Source of the DNA: Bog-756 sp963704585
GTDB taxonomy: Bacteria; Actinomycetota; Acidimicrobiia; Acidimicrobiales; RAAP-2
Direction: 5' to 3'
Assembly: GCA_963704585.1 (NCBI GenBank)
Contig: OY969919.1
Span: 1,612,001 to 1,676,000 of the forward strand
Length of the DNA: 64,000 bases
The notes under the pieces were generated by a model, which did not search any database, was not told where the DNA came from, and saw only the letters and a program-made list of their open reading frames with translations. Below are positions 1 to 8,215 of the stretch, piece after piece (position 1 is the stretch's first letter; each line of letters opens with the position of its first letter). The translations under genes were made by a program, and so were the position numbers.

Positions 1-2
1 TC

Positions 3-1514
3 GACCGCACCGGCGACGGCCTCATCCTCCAGCGCGACTTCGGCGGCCACCGGTTCGCCCGCCTGGCCCACATCGGCGACCGGACCGGGCTCGAGCTCAT
101 CCGCACGCTCCAGCAGAAGGCCGTTGCCGACGGCATCGAGGTCTTCATGGAGCTCAAGGTCATCCGCCTGCTGCGCGACGCGGACGGCGCCGTGTCCGGG
201 CTCGTCGGCTACTGGCGGCCCTCGGGCGAGTTCGTGGTCTTCACCGCGAAGGCGGTGGTGATGGCGACCGGTGGGATCGGCAAGTCGTGGATGTACACGT
301 CGAACTCGTGGGAGTCGACCGGCGACGGCCATGCGATGTCCCTGTGGGCCGGGGCGGACCTCATCGACATGGAGTGCGTGCAGTTCCACCCCACCGGCAT
401 GGTGTGGCCGCTGTCGGTGCGCGGCCTCCTGGTCACCGAGGGGGTGCGCGGCGACGGCGGCGTGCTCCGCAACTCCGAGGGCAAGCGGTTCATGTTCGAC
501 TACGTCCCGCCCATGTTCCGCGACGAGACCGCGGACTCCGAGGACGAGGCGGACAAGTGGTACGACGACCACAGTGCCGGGCGCCGCCCACCCGAGCTGC
601 TCCCCCGCGACGAGGTCGCCCGCTCGATCAACAGCGAGGTCAAGGCCGGCCGCGGCAGCCCGCACGGCGGGGTCTTCCTCGACATCGCGACCCGCCGCAC
701 GGCCGAGGACATCCGGCGCCGGCTCCCGTCGATGTACCACCAGTTCAAGGAGCTGGCGGGGGTCGACATCACCGTCGAGCCGATGGAGGTGGGTCCGACC
801 TGCCACTACGTGATGGGCGGCGTGCGCGTGGACGCCGACACCGCGGCGACCGCCGTGGCGGGGCTCTTCGCCGCCGGTGAGGTCGCGGGCGGGATGCACG
901 GCTCGAACCGCCTCGGTGGCAACTCCCTCTCGGACCTCGTGGTCTTCGGACGCCGTGCCGGGATCGGCGCGGCGGAGTTCGCCGCCGCCCGCACCGGCGC
1001 GGTCGCCGTCGACGAGGGGGAGGCGGCTGCAGCCATCGTCGCGGCGGTCGCACCCTTCGACCGCGAGGAGGGCGAGAACCCCTACGACCTCCAGCACGCG
1101 CTGCAGGAGACGATGCAGTCGCTGGTCGGCATCATCCGGACCGGAGCCGAGCTCGAGCAGGCCATCCGCAGGATCGACGAGCTCGAGGAGCGCGCCCGGC
1201 ACGTCGCCCTGCGCGGCGATCCGCGGTACAACCCGGGATGGAACCTCACGACCGACCTCCCGTCGATGCTGAGCGTGTCGCGGTGCACCACCCTCGGTGC
1301 GATCAACCGGAGGGAGAGCCGTGGTGGCCACACCCGGGACGACTTCCCGAAGCCCGATCCGGAGATGGGCAAGGTCAACTTCGTCCAGCGCGCCGCACCG
1401 GGCGACACGGCCGGCGTCGGCGGAACGCCGTCGGTGGGGACGATCACGGTGACGCCGGAGGCCATCCCCGAGATGCCCGACGAGCTCAAGGCACTCATGG
1501 AGGAGGCGAGCTGA
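3..1514 (+). CDS. sdhA: succinate dehydrogenase flavoprotein subunit (5' end outside window)
   Basis: The FAD-binding catalytic subunit oxidises succinate to fumarate and passes electrons to the iron-sulfur subunit at the membrane. The frame is open from the first bases, so the N-terminus with the FAD-binding Gly-rich loop lies upstream; about 503 residues are visible. Seen here are the active-site segment QFHPTGMVWP, a GPTCHYVMGG stretch, the C-terminal FAD segment HGSNRLGGNSLSDL and the closing SRGGHTRDDFP. Overall it resembles the mycobacterial Sdh1-type flavoprotein. The stop TGA overlaps the sdhB ATG (ATGA), so the two are translationally coupled. Any membrane anchor gene would be upstream of the window. 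Confidence 0.93.
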   Translation, partial: DRTGDGLILQRDFGGHRFARLAHIGDRTGLELIRTLQQKAVADGIEVFMELKVIRLLRDADGAVSGLVGYWRPSGEFVVFTAKAVVMATGGIGKSWMYTSNSWESTGDGHAMSLWAGADLIDMECVQFHPTGMVWPLSVRGLLVTEGVRGDGGVLRNSEGKRFMFDYVPPMFRDETADSEDEADKWYDDHSAGRRPPELLPRDEVARSINSEVKAGRGSPHGGVFLDIATRRTAEDIRRRLPSMYHQFKELAGVDITVEPMEVGPTCHYVMGGVRVDADTAATAVAGLFAAGEVAGGMHGSNRLGGNSLSDLVVFGRRAGIGAAEFAAARTGAVAVDEGEAAAAIVAAVAPFDREEGENPYDLQHALQETMQSLVGIIRTGAELEQAIRRIDELEERARHVALRGDPRYNPGWNLTTDLPSMLSVSRCTTLGAINRRESRGGHTRDDFPKPDPEMGKVNFVQRAAPGDTAGVGGTPSVGTITVTPEAIPEMPDELKALMEEAS

Positions 1515-2533
1515 TGGCCGACGTGGCGAACGGACCGATGCCGGACGAGGTCGTGATGTACGTCTGGCGCGGCGACCCGGGCGGCGGGGAGTTCGCCGAG
1601 TACACACTGCCCGCCCAGGAGGGCGAGGTCGTGCTCGACGTGGTCCACCGCATCCAGGCGACCCAGGCGCCGGACCTCGCGTGCCGCTGGAACTGCAAGG
1701 CGGGGAAGTGCGGCTCCTGCTCGGCCGAGATCAACGGCCGCCCGTCGCTCATGTGCATGACCCGGATGGACGAGCTCCCGCCCGGCCAGCCGGTCACCGT
1801 CACGCCGATGCGTGCGTTCCCGATCATCCGCGACCTGGTCACCGACGTCTCGTACAACTACGAGGTCGCCAAGCGGATCCCGCCGTTCAGCCCGCGCCCG
1901 AAGACCGACGACGAGCGCAGCGTCGGCGGCTACCGGATGCAGCAGGTCGACGTCGAGCGGAGCCAGGAGTTCCGCAAGTGCATCGAGTGCTACCTCTGCC
2001 AGGACGTGTGCCACGTGATCCGCGACCACGAGGAGAACAAGACCGCGTTCGCCGGGCCGCGCTTCTTCGCCCGGACGGCCGAGCTCGAGATGCACCCGCT
2101 CGACGACAACGACCGCCGCGAGCTGCTCCGCAGCGAGCAGGGTATCGGCAAGTGCAACATCACCAAGTGCTGCACCGAGGTCTGCCCCGAGCACATCAAG
2201 ATCACCGACAACGCCATCATCCCGCTGAAGGAGCGGGTGGTCGACGCGTCGTACGACCCGATCGCCTGGCTCGGACGCAGGATCCTCCGTCGCCAGAAGC
2301 GGACGGCCGCCGAGGCCGCGGCGTACTCGCCGGCAACCGGGCCCGCGGCCGTGCAGCCCCAGTTCGAGGTACACGGCGTGCCGCTCGCGGGAGCTCCCGA
2401 GGGGCTGGACGGCGCCGCGAGCGCCGCCGGTGACGCGACCGGCTCTGTGGCCCCCTCGGTGACCGGTGCCGTGCCGGACGGCGACGGGCCGGGGACCGAC
2501 ACCGCCGCGCCGGACGACGTCACCACCGCGTGA
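1514..2533 (+). CDS. sdhB: succinate dehydrogenase iron-sulfur subunit
   Basis: This 339-residue protein carries electrons from the flavoprotein to quinone through three Fe-S clusters. The 2Fe-2S cysteines are C61, C66, C69 and C81. Two ferredoxin-like clusters follow at C156/C159/C162/C166 and at C214/C219/C220/C224. The YRMQQVDVERSQEFRKCIEC region matches the mycobacterial Sdh1 type. The ATG overlaps the sdhA stop, with AGGAGG about 8 bases upstream. Residues from about 265 to 339 form an Ala/Pro/Asp/Thr-rich low-complexity tail absent from typical SdhB; its role is unknown. Confidence 0.95.
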   Translation: MADVANGPMPDEVVMYVWRGDPGGGEFAEYTLPAQEGEVVLDVVHRIQATQAPDLACRWNCKAGKCGSCSAEINGRPSLMCMTRMDELPPGQPVTVTPMRAFPIIRDLVTDVSYNYEVAKRIPPFSPRPKTDDERSVGGYRMQQVDVERSQEFRKCIECYLCQDVCHVIRDHEENKTAFAGPRFFARTAELEMHPLDDNDRRELLRSEQGIGKCNITKCCTEVCPEHIKITDNAIIPLKERVVDASYDPIAWLGRRILRRQKRTAAEAAAYSPATGPAAVQPQFEVHGVPLAGAPEGLDGAASAAGDATGSVAPSVTGAVPDGDGPGTDTAAPDDVTTA

Positions 2534-2555
2534 ACCCGCGGGCGCAGGGGTCGCC

Positions 2556-2984
2556 GTGCCGCGCTTCCTGAGCCCCGAGTGGATCGAGGCGTGCAACGAC
2601 GCGTTCAGCCGGGTCGTGTTGCCCGACCCGGAACCCGACGCCGGCCTCTCGGTCGGCGAGGGGCGGTTCGTGATCGTCGAGGAGGTGCGCGGTTCCCCCG
2701 ACGGCGACCTGCGGATCACGCTCACCGTCGCCGACCGGACGCTCCATCTCACTTGCGCACCACTCGGTGGGGGTCGCGACGTGGAGTCGAAGCCCGAGGT
2801 GACCGTCGCCCTCGACTACGCGGACGCGGCGGCGATGGCGAAAGGGGAGCTCGGGGTCGCCGACGCGCTCACCGCAGGACGGATCCGGGTGCGCGGCGAC
2901 CTCTCGCTGCTCACCGCCGGCCAGGCGATGCTGGAGGCCGCACGCACCGCCACCGGCGAACTCCACGTGTCGACCTCCTACTGA
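2556..2984 (+). CDS. SCP2-like sterol-carrier domain protein
   Basis: A 142-residue protein that looks like a single SCP2-type lipid-binding domain: an N-terminal helix (PRFLSPEWIEACNDAF), a beta region, then a D-Y-A-D-A segment and a C-terminal RVRGDLSLLTAGQAML stretch typical of the fold. The GTG start at 2556 was chosen because it lies 22 bases after the sdhB stop and removes an overlap with sdhB. The ligand cannot be inferred. It is probably co-transcribed with sdhAB and the following VOC gene, 10 bases downstream. Confidence 0.7.
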   Translation: MPRFLSPEWIEACNDAFSRVVLPDPEPDAGLSVGEGRFVIVEEVRGSPDGDLRITLTVADRTLHLTCAPLGGGRDVESKPEVTVALDYADAAAMAKGELGVADALTAGRIRVRGDLSLLTAGQAMLEAARTATGELHVSTSY

Positions 2985-2994
2985 GGGAGCGGCG

Positions 2995-3417
2995 ATGGAC
3001 GTCCTGAGCGCCCGGACCATCATCCACCCGACCGATCTCGAGCGGACGCTCGCCTTCTACGGAGAGCTCCTCGACCTGCCGGTCGCCCGCGAGTTCGGCG
3101 CAGGCGTCGGCCGCGGCGTGGTCTTCTTCGCCGGCGGTGGGTACCTCGAGGTGGTCGGCGAGCGGCCCGCGAAGGACCGAACCCGGGCGACGGAGCAGAC
3201 CGCGCCGCCGTACGCGCTCTGGCTGCAGGTCCGCTCGGTCGGGGAGACCGTCGCCGAGCTCGAGCGCAAGGGTGTGGCGATCCTGCGCGAACCGGTCCTC
3301 GAGCCGTGGGGGCTGGTCGAGGCGTGGATCGACGACCCCGACGGGCTGCGGATCCACCTCGTCGAGGTCCCGCCCGAGCACCCCCTGCGTCGCGACCCGC
3401 GGACCATCGAGCGGTAG
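2995..3417 (+). CDS. VOC (glyoxalase/bleomycin-resistance) superfamily protein
   Basis: A 140-residue protein with the paired beta-alpha-beta-beta-beta layout of the vicinal-oxygen-chelate fold. It opens with ARTIIHPTDLERTLAFYGEL and closes with the usual DPDGLRIHLVEV strand. Metal-ligand candidates are H11, E51 and H115-region residues, assigned only by position. The substrate is unknown. GAGGGA lies just before the ATG. A second VOC gene follows about 40 bases later. Confidence 0.75.
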   Translation: MDVLSARTIIHPTDLERTLAFYGELLDLPVAREFGAGVGRGVVFFAGGGYLEVVGERPAKDRTRATEQTAPPYALWLQVRSVGETVAELERKGVAILREPVLEPWGLVEAWIDDPDGLRIHLVEVPPEHPLRRDPRTIER

Positions 3418-3458
3418 CGCCCGCGGCCGGACCGGCGGCCGGTAGCGTGGTGCCCGTC

Positions 3459-3863
3459 GTGGACACGCCCTTCCGCGTCGAGTCGATCGACCACGTCCAG
3501 CTCGCCATGCCGCCCGGCGTGGAGGCAGAATCCGCGGCGGAGGCGTTCTTCGCGGGGCTGCTCGGGATCCCACGTGTGGCCAAGCCGCCCGAGCTCGCGG
3601 TACGCGGCGGGTGCTGGTTCGAGCGCGACGGCCTGCGCATCCACCTCGGCATGGAAGAGGGGTTCCGGCCAGCCCGCAAGGCCCATCCCGCCCTGGTGGT
3701 CACCGGGCTCGAGCAGCTCTGCGCGCTGCTCGACCGGTCGGGACACCGGGTGCGGCGAGCCGAGGAGGTGCCCGGCATGCCGCAGTGGTACGTCGACGAC
3801 CCCTTCGGCAACCGCATCGAGCTGGTCCCGTCGGAGCGCTCACCCCGCCCCGACGGCCGCTGA
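3459..3863 (+). CDS. second VOC superfamily protein
   Basis: A 134-residue VOC-fold protein: IDHVQLAMP at the start, an ELAVRGG strand, and the closing DPFGNRIELV motif. GTG at 3459 is the preferred start; GTGs at 3447 and 3450 are alternatives. A TAGCGT box at 3443-3448 could be a -10 element close to the start. It ends 9 bases before the convergent methyltransferase gene. Such proteins are often small dioxygenase- or glyoxalase-like enzymes; no substrate can be named. Confidence 0.7.
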   Translation: MDTPFRVESIDHVQLAMPPGVEAESAAEAFFAGLLGIPRVAKPPELAVRGGCWFERDGLRIHLGMEEGFRPARKAHPALVVTGLEQLCALLDRSGHRVRRAEEVPGMPQWYVDDPFGNRIELVPSERSPRPDGR

Positions 3864-3872
3864 CCTCCGCGC

Positions 3873-4628
3873 CTACCGCCTCACCGCCCGCCAGCAGCGC
3901 GAGCCCATCGGCACCGCCAGACGCTCACGATCCCGGAGCTCGGGATGGGTGGCGAGCACCCCGCGGATGCGCTCGAGCTCGGTCGACCGTTCGTCCTCCG
4001 AAAGGGTGATCATCGAGCTGTAGGTGCCGGCGATGCCCACGAGTTCGTCCGGGGTGAGCTCGCGCTGCCAGGTGAAGAAGCGGGTCTCGAGCTGTCCGAA
4101 CGGCGCCCCGGGGGGTAGCTCGACGTGGTGGCGGCTGCCGGGGGCCGGCGGCTCGACCGGCGAGGGGTCGCGCGGACCGAGCACCTCGCCCACCCACCCG
4201 ACGGAGCGGTCCGGTCCGTTCCAGAGCATGCCGAGCACACCGCCCGGTCGCAGGACACGGGCGACCTCGGCGACCGTGACCTCGGTCTCCATCCAGTGCC
4301 ACGCCGAGGACGCGACGACCGCGTCGGCGACCCGGTCCGCGACCGGAAGCCGTTCCGCATACGAGCGCACCGCGGCGACCCCTGGTGACCGGGCGACGAG
4401 GACGGAGAGCATGCGCGGGTCGGGCTCGACCGCGACGATCTGCCCGACCCGCTCGGCGAGGCGGCGTGAGAGCGCGCCGGTCCCGGCACCGAGGTCGAGC
4501 GCGCGCCGGCAGGTGTCGGGGAGCATCCAGGCGACCGCCTCCCGCGGCGGCGACGGGCGGTAGCGGTCGTAGGAGGCGGCGACTCCGCCGAAGGAGTGTG
4601 CCTCTCCGCTCCGCCCGGACCCGGTCAC
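3873..4628 (-). CDS. class I SAM-dependent methyltransferase
   Basis: A 251-residue protein of the methyltransferase type 11 group. Motif I (ALDLGAGTGALSRRLAERVG) binds S-adenosylmethionine, followed by the acidic VAVEPD strand and by VVASSAWHWM and ARVLRPGGVL. The FGGVAASYDRYRP opening is typical of this group. GTG 4628 was chosen from the position of homology; no clear ribosome-binding site precedes it. The substrate is unknown. It is convergent with the VOC gene, with 9 bases between stops. Confidence 0.75.
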   Translation of the reverse strand: MTGSGRSGEAHSFGGVAASYDRYRPSPPREAVAWMLPDTCRRALDLGAGTGALSRRLAERVGQIVAVEPDPRMLSVLVARSPGVAAVRSYAERLPVADRVADAVVASSAWHWMETEVTVAEVARVLRPGGVLGMLWNGPDRSVGWVGEVLGPRDPSPVEPPAPGSRHHVELPPGAPFGQLETRFFTWQRELTPDELVGIAGTYSSMITLSEDERSTELERIRGVLATHPELRDRERLAVPMGSRCWRAVRR

Positions 4629-4696
4629 GGAAGGATCGTATCCGTGGTGCCTGCCCGCGGTCCCGCGGTCGCGCGCCCTGTTCCGGGCGGCGAGGT

Positions 4697-5695
4697 TCAG
4701 GCCCGGGCCGACATGGTGACGAAGTCGCGTGCGTACGACGGGTCGAAGAACCGCGTCGTCCCGCCGGTCATCTGCGGGAGCAGGTCCGAGCCGTTGGCCG
4801 GGGAGGCGGGCGTGCCGGGCGCCGGTGTATAGAAGGTGAAGGTGTCCCAGGCCGGATTGATGTCGAGCTCCATCGCCCGCACCGCGCCCGCACGCACGAG
4901 CAGGTCGGCGAGCTGGACGACGTCGAGGCCCGGCCCGGAGACGTAGACCAGCGCGCCCGACGCGGTCTCGCCGAGGCCGGATCGCCAGACCTGCGGCACG
5001 AGGCCGAGCGTCGAGCCCCACGCGGAGGTGTCGGCGGGCGAGAGTCCCGTGACCGGCTGGCCGCCGTCGACGAGCAGGGTCAGGTTCTGGCGCACCGAGA
5101 CGACGTCGGCCGTCATCGTCACGTCACGGCCCCACTCGCCGACCGAGGCGGTGCCGTCGGCGGTGATGACCAGCGACGCCGCACCGGCGACGAGCGGCGC
5201 GAACGTGCGGCCCTCGGTGTAGTAGCCGCCATGGGTGTCGGGGAGCTTGAACCCCCCGTTGAACGCGCAGACCAGGCCGGCCGCCGCGGCCGGCTGGACC
5301 GGTGCGGTGTAGAGCCACGGTCCCTGCCCCGGGCTGATGCTCCCCGAGTAGAGGGTCGCCCGCAGAAGTCGGGTGTCCATCCAGGCGACACCGGCGAACT
5401 GTGACGCCCCCTCGGCGCGGAGGGTCGTGACGTAGAGCGGTGCCCGACCGTCGACCGTCCGCGCGGCGGGGAGCCACTGGCCCTCGTCGCCGATCGGGGT
5501 GGCGAATGCGATGAGCGACACCGGCGGCGGGAGCCCGACGAGCCGGGGGGTCGTGGTCGTGGTCGTCGGCTCCGTGCGCGGCGTCCGGTCGACGGTCGGG
5601 CCTGCCGTCGTGCCCGTGCGGAGGGAACGGTGTGCCGTCCCCTGGGCGGAGGCAGTGCACCCGGCGACGGCGAGCGCGAGCAGCGCAGCCGCCAT
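4697..5695 (-). CDS. lipoprotein with phosphodiester-glycosidase (NAGPA)-like domain
   Basis: A 332-residue predicted secreted lipoprotein: a hydrophobic stretch ends in the lipobox LAVAGC, followed by a Thr/Pro-rich linker and a C-terminal domain with CAFNGGFK and GAVRAMELDIN, features of the phosphodiester-glycosidase/exopolysaccharide-related family. It is a paralogue of the protein at 22044-23561 (shared VAWMDTRLL, AMELDIN, ASPANG). From ATG 5695 the signal peptide has no basic n-region. In-frame codons just upstream from CTG 5725 read LRHRRSATGA and would supply one, so the true start may be that CTG. The enzymatic role is inferred from the family only. Confidence 0.6.
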   Translation of the reverse strand: MAAALLALAVAGCTASAQGTAHRSLRTGTTAGPTVDRTPRTEPTTTTTTPRLVGLPPPVSLIAFATPIGDEGQWLPAARTVDGRAPLYVTTLRAEGASQFAGVAWMDTRLLRATLYSGSISPGQGPWLYTAPVQPAAAAGLVCAFNGGFKLPDTHGGYYTEGRTFAPLVAGAASLVITADGTASVGEWGRDVTMTADVVSVRQNLTLLVDGGQPVTGLSPADTSAWGSTLGLVPQVWRSGLGETASGALVYVSGPGLDVVQLADLLVRAGAVRAMELDINPAWDTFTFYTPAPGTPASPANGSDLLPQMTGGTTRFFDPSYARDFVTMSARA

Positions 5696-5867
5696 GGCTC
5701 CGGTCGCGGATCGTCGGTGTCGCAGGGCTCCAGCCTCGGGTCGGTGGCGCCCTCATTGTGCCAGCGCCGCCGGGACCGACGAGGTCGCCCCCGACCCGCC
5801 ACGGTCCTCGACGCCGCTTTCGCCTCGCCCTTGCGGTGACCGCCCGCGCGACCTCCGAACCGATCTC

Positions 5868-6860
5868 CTAGGGAAGGAGGTCGGCGACCTCCTTGCGCTC
5901 GGCATCGAGCTCCTCGGTCGTGATCCGGATCCGCCCGGTCGCGAACTCGTCGTGGGTGAGCCCCTCGGCGACCGACCAGCCGCCGGCGGCGCTCGTCCGC
6001 ACCGGAAATCCGAACTGCAGGCCCGCGGGAACCCCGTACTCGCCGTTCGACACGACGGCGAGTGAGGTCCACTCGTCGCCGGGCGTGCCGGTGTGGATGC
6101 TCCGCACCGAGTCGATCGCGGCGTTCGCGGCCGAGGCCGCCGACGAGAGACCGCGTGCCTCGATGATCGCCGCGCCCCGTTTCTGGACGGTGGTCAGGAA
6201 GTCGCCCTGCAGCCAGGCGGTGTCGTCGACGACTTCGGGAGCCGGCTTCCCTCCGATGGTCGCGTGTGCGACGTCGGGGAACTGGGTGGCCGAATGGTTG
6301 CCCCAGATGGCGAGGTTGGCGACCTGCGACACCGGCACACCGGCTCGCTGTGCGAGCTGGGTCTTCGCCCGGTTCTCGTCGAGGCGGGTCATCGCGAACC
6401 AGCGGTCGCTCGGCACCTCGGGCGCGTTGGAGCGGGCGATGAGGCAGTTGGTGTTGCAGGGGTTGCCGACGACCAGCACGCGGACGTCCGACGCCGCGCG
6501 CTCCTGGATGGCCCGGCCCTGCGGTCCGAAGATCCCGCCGTTGACGCTCAACAGGTCGCCCCGCTCCATCCCCGCCTTGCGGGGGATGGAGCCGACGAGG
6601 AGCGCCCAGGAGGTCCCGTCGAAGGCGGTCCTCAGGTCCGTGGTCGTCACGATGTCGGCGACGAGCGGGAACGCGCAGTCGTCGAGCTCCATCACCACGC
6701 CCTCGAGAGCCGTCATCGCGGGCTCGATCTCGAGGAGCCGAAGGACGACCGGCTGGTCGTGGCCGAGCAGCTGGCCGGAGGCGATGCGGAAGAGGAGGGC
6801 GTAGCCGATCTGGCCGGCCGCGCCCGTCACGGTCACGTGGAGAGGGGGCTTCTGAGGCAT
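5868..6860 (-). CDS. mdh: malate dehydrogenase
   Basis: NAD-dependent oxidation of malate to oxaloacetate in the TCA cycle. The 330 residues match the actinobacterial/cytosolic-type family length. Seen here are the N-terminal nucleotide-binding TVTGAAGQIGYALLFRIASG, the substrate loop GSIPRKAGMERGDLL, NPCNTN, LDENRAK, and the catalytic His region IWGNHSATQFPD. ATG 6860 is preceded by TAGCCT at a 6-base gap, suggesting a leaderless transcript. icd lies upstream on the same strand, with its own promoter. Confidence 0.96.
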   Translation of the reverse strand: MPQKPPLHVTVTGAAGQIGYALLFRIASGQLLGHDQPVVLRLLEIEPAMTALEGVVMELDDCAFPLVADIVTTTDLRTAFDGTSWALLVGSIPRKAGMERGDLLSVNGGIFGPQGRAIQERAASDVRVLVVGNPCNTNCLIARSNAPEVPSDRWFAMTRLDENRAKTQLAQRAGVPVSQVANLAIWGNHSATQFPDVAHATIGGKPAPEVVDDTAWLQGDFLTTVQKRGAAIIEARGLSSAASAANAAIDSVRSIHTGTPGDEWTSLAVVSNGEYGVPAGLQFGFPVRTSAAGGWSVAEGLTHDEFATGRIRITTEELDAERKEVADLLP

Positions 6861-6866
6861 CGGTCG

Positions 6867-6872
6867 AGGCTA
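6867..6872 (-). promoter_or_regulatory. putative -10 box (TAGCCT) for mdh
   Basis: TAGCCT on the minus strand ends 6 bases before the mdh ATG. This is the TANNNT spacing seen in leaderless actinobacterial promoters. No Shine-Dalgarno sequence fits in the gap. Confidence 0.45.
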
Positions 6873-6919
6873 ACCCGGCCGGTCGGGGCCGGTCGAACCT
6901 GGACCGACGCGCGAACGCT

Positions 6920-8116
6920 CTACAGCCGGTCGACGATCGCGGCCGCGAACTCCGAGCACTTGACCTCGGTCGCGCCGTCCATCAGGCGGGCGAAGTCGTA
7001 GGTCACGATCTTGTCGGCGATCGTCGCCTCGAGCGCGCGCACGATGTCGGCGGCGGCGGCGGTCCACCCGAGGTGCTCGTACATCATCACGCCGGAGAGC
7101 AGCACCGAGCCGGGGTTGACCTTGTCGAGCCCCGCGTACTTCGGGGCCGTCCCGTGGGTCGCCTCGAAGATCCCGTGGCCGGTCATGTAGTTGATGTTGC
7201 CGCCGGGTGCGATCCCGATGCCGCCGACCTGTGCGGCGAGCGCGTCGGAGAGGTAGTCGCCGTTCAGGTTGGTCGTGGCAATCACGTCGAACTCGTCGGC
7301 ACGGGTCAGGACCTGCTGGAGGGTGATGTCCGCGATGCTGTCCTTCACGAGGAGCCGGTCGCCCGGTTTGCCGTCGCAGTCGTCCCACCCGACCGCGACG
7401 TCGGCGAACTCCTCGCGGACGAGCTCGTACCCCCAGTTGCGGAATGCGCCCTCGGTGAACTTCTGGATGTTCCCCTTGTGCACCAGGTTCACGCTCGTGC
7501 GGCCGTGCGCCAGCGCGTACGTGATCGCCGCCCGGATGAGCCGCTTCGAGCCGAATTCGGAGATCGGCTTGATCCCGATGCCGGAGCCCTCGCGGAGCTC
7601 CCACCCCATCTCGTCACGGAGGAAGGCCGACAGCTTGTCCGCCTCGGGAGTGTACGCCTCGGCCTCGAGACCTGCGTAGATGTCCTCGGTGTTCTCGCGG
7701 AAGATCACCATGTCGACCTTTTCGGGGTGGAGCACCGGAGACGGCACGCCCTGGAACCACCGGACCGGCCGCAGGCAGACGTAGAGGTCGAGGATCTGCC
7801 GGAGGGCGACGTTGAGCGAGCGGATGCCGCCGCCGATCGGTGTGGTCAGCGGCCCCTTGATCCCGATGAGGTGGGTGCGGAACGTCTCGACGGTCTCCTC
7901 GGGCAGCCAGTCGCCCGTCTCGTCGAATGCCTTCTGTCCCGCGAGGACCTCCTTCCAGGCGACCCGCTTCCCGTGCTTCTCCGCGGCCGCGTCGAGCACG
8001 AGCTTGGCCGCGGGCCAGATGTCGACGCCGGTGCCGTCGCCTTCGATGAAGGGGATGACCGGCTCGTCGGAGACGACGAGCCCGCCGTCGGGACCCTGGG
8101 TGATCAGTTCGGGCAT
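6920..8116 (-). CDS. icd: isocitrate dehydrogenase (NADP+, homodimeric)
   Basis: Oxidative decarboxylation of isocitrate to 2-oxoglutarate. The 398-residue protein is of the E. coli type: the phosphorylation-loop motif GGGIRSLNVALRQ (Ser equivalent to E. coli Ser113), CLRPVRWFQG, MVIFRENTEDIYAG, the metal-binding ATTNLNGDYLSD, and the cofactor region THGTAPKYAG. ATG 8116 was chosen rather than the longer frame because it starts the homology and has TAGGCT 7 bases upstream. No icd kinase/phosphatase gene is in the window. Confidence 0.96.
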   Translation of the reverse strand: MPELITQGPDGGLVVSDEPVIPFIEGDGTGVDIWPAAKLVLDAAAEKHGKRVAWKEVLAGQKAFDETGDWLPEETVETFRTHLIGIKGPLTTPIGGGIRSLNVALRQILDLYVCLRPVRWFQGVPSPVLHPEKVDMVIFRENTEDIYAGLEAEAYTPEADKLSAFLRDEMGWELREGSGIGIKPISEFGSKRLIRAAITYALAHGRTSVNLVHKGNIQKFTEGAFRNWGYELVREEFADVAVGWDDCDGKPGDRLLVKDSIADITLQQVLTRADEFDVIATTNLNGDYLSDALAAQVGGIGIAPGGNINYMTGHGIFEATHGTAPKYAGLDKVNPGSVLLSGVMMYEHLGWTAAAADIVRALEATIADKIVTYDFARLMDGATEVKCSEFAAAIVDRL

Positions 8117-8123
8117 GCGGAGC

Positions 8124-8129
8124 AGCCTA
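8124..8129 (-). promoter_or_regulatory. putative -10 box (TAGGCT) for icd
   Basis: TAGGCT on the minus strand is separated from the icd ATG by 7 bases, the classic leaderless arrangement. It supports the ATG at 8116 as the start. Confidence 0.5.
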
Positions 8130-8215
8130 CCGGCACCCGCCGGCGGCGCCGCGAGTCGGGTCGGGCGCATGCGCGGCTGTCGCGCGCGGGTCCGCGTCGA
8201 CTCCGACGCGAGTGG

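Noticed and set aside
1082..2752. 556-codon minus-strand ORF opposite sdhAB
   Set aside because: The plus strand encodes clear SdhA/SdhB with cluster cysteines; the antisense frame is Arg/Gly/Val-rich shadow coding from GC-biased third positions.
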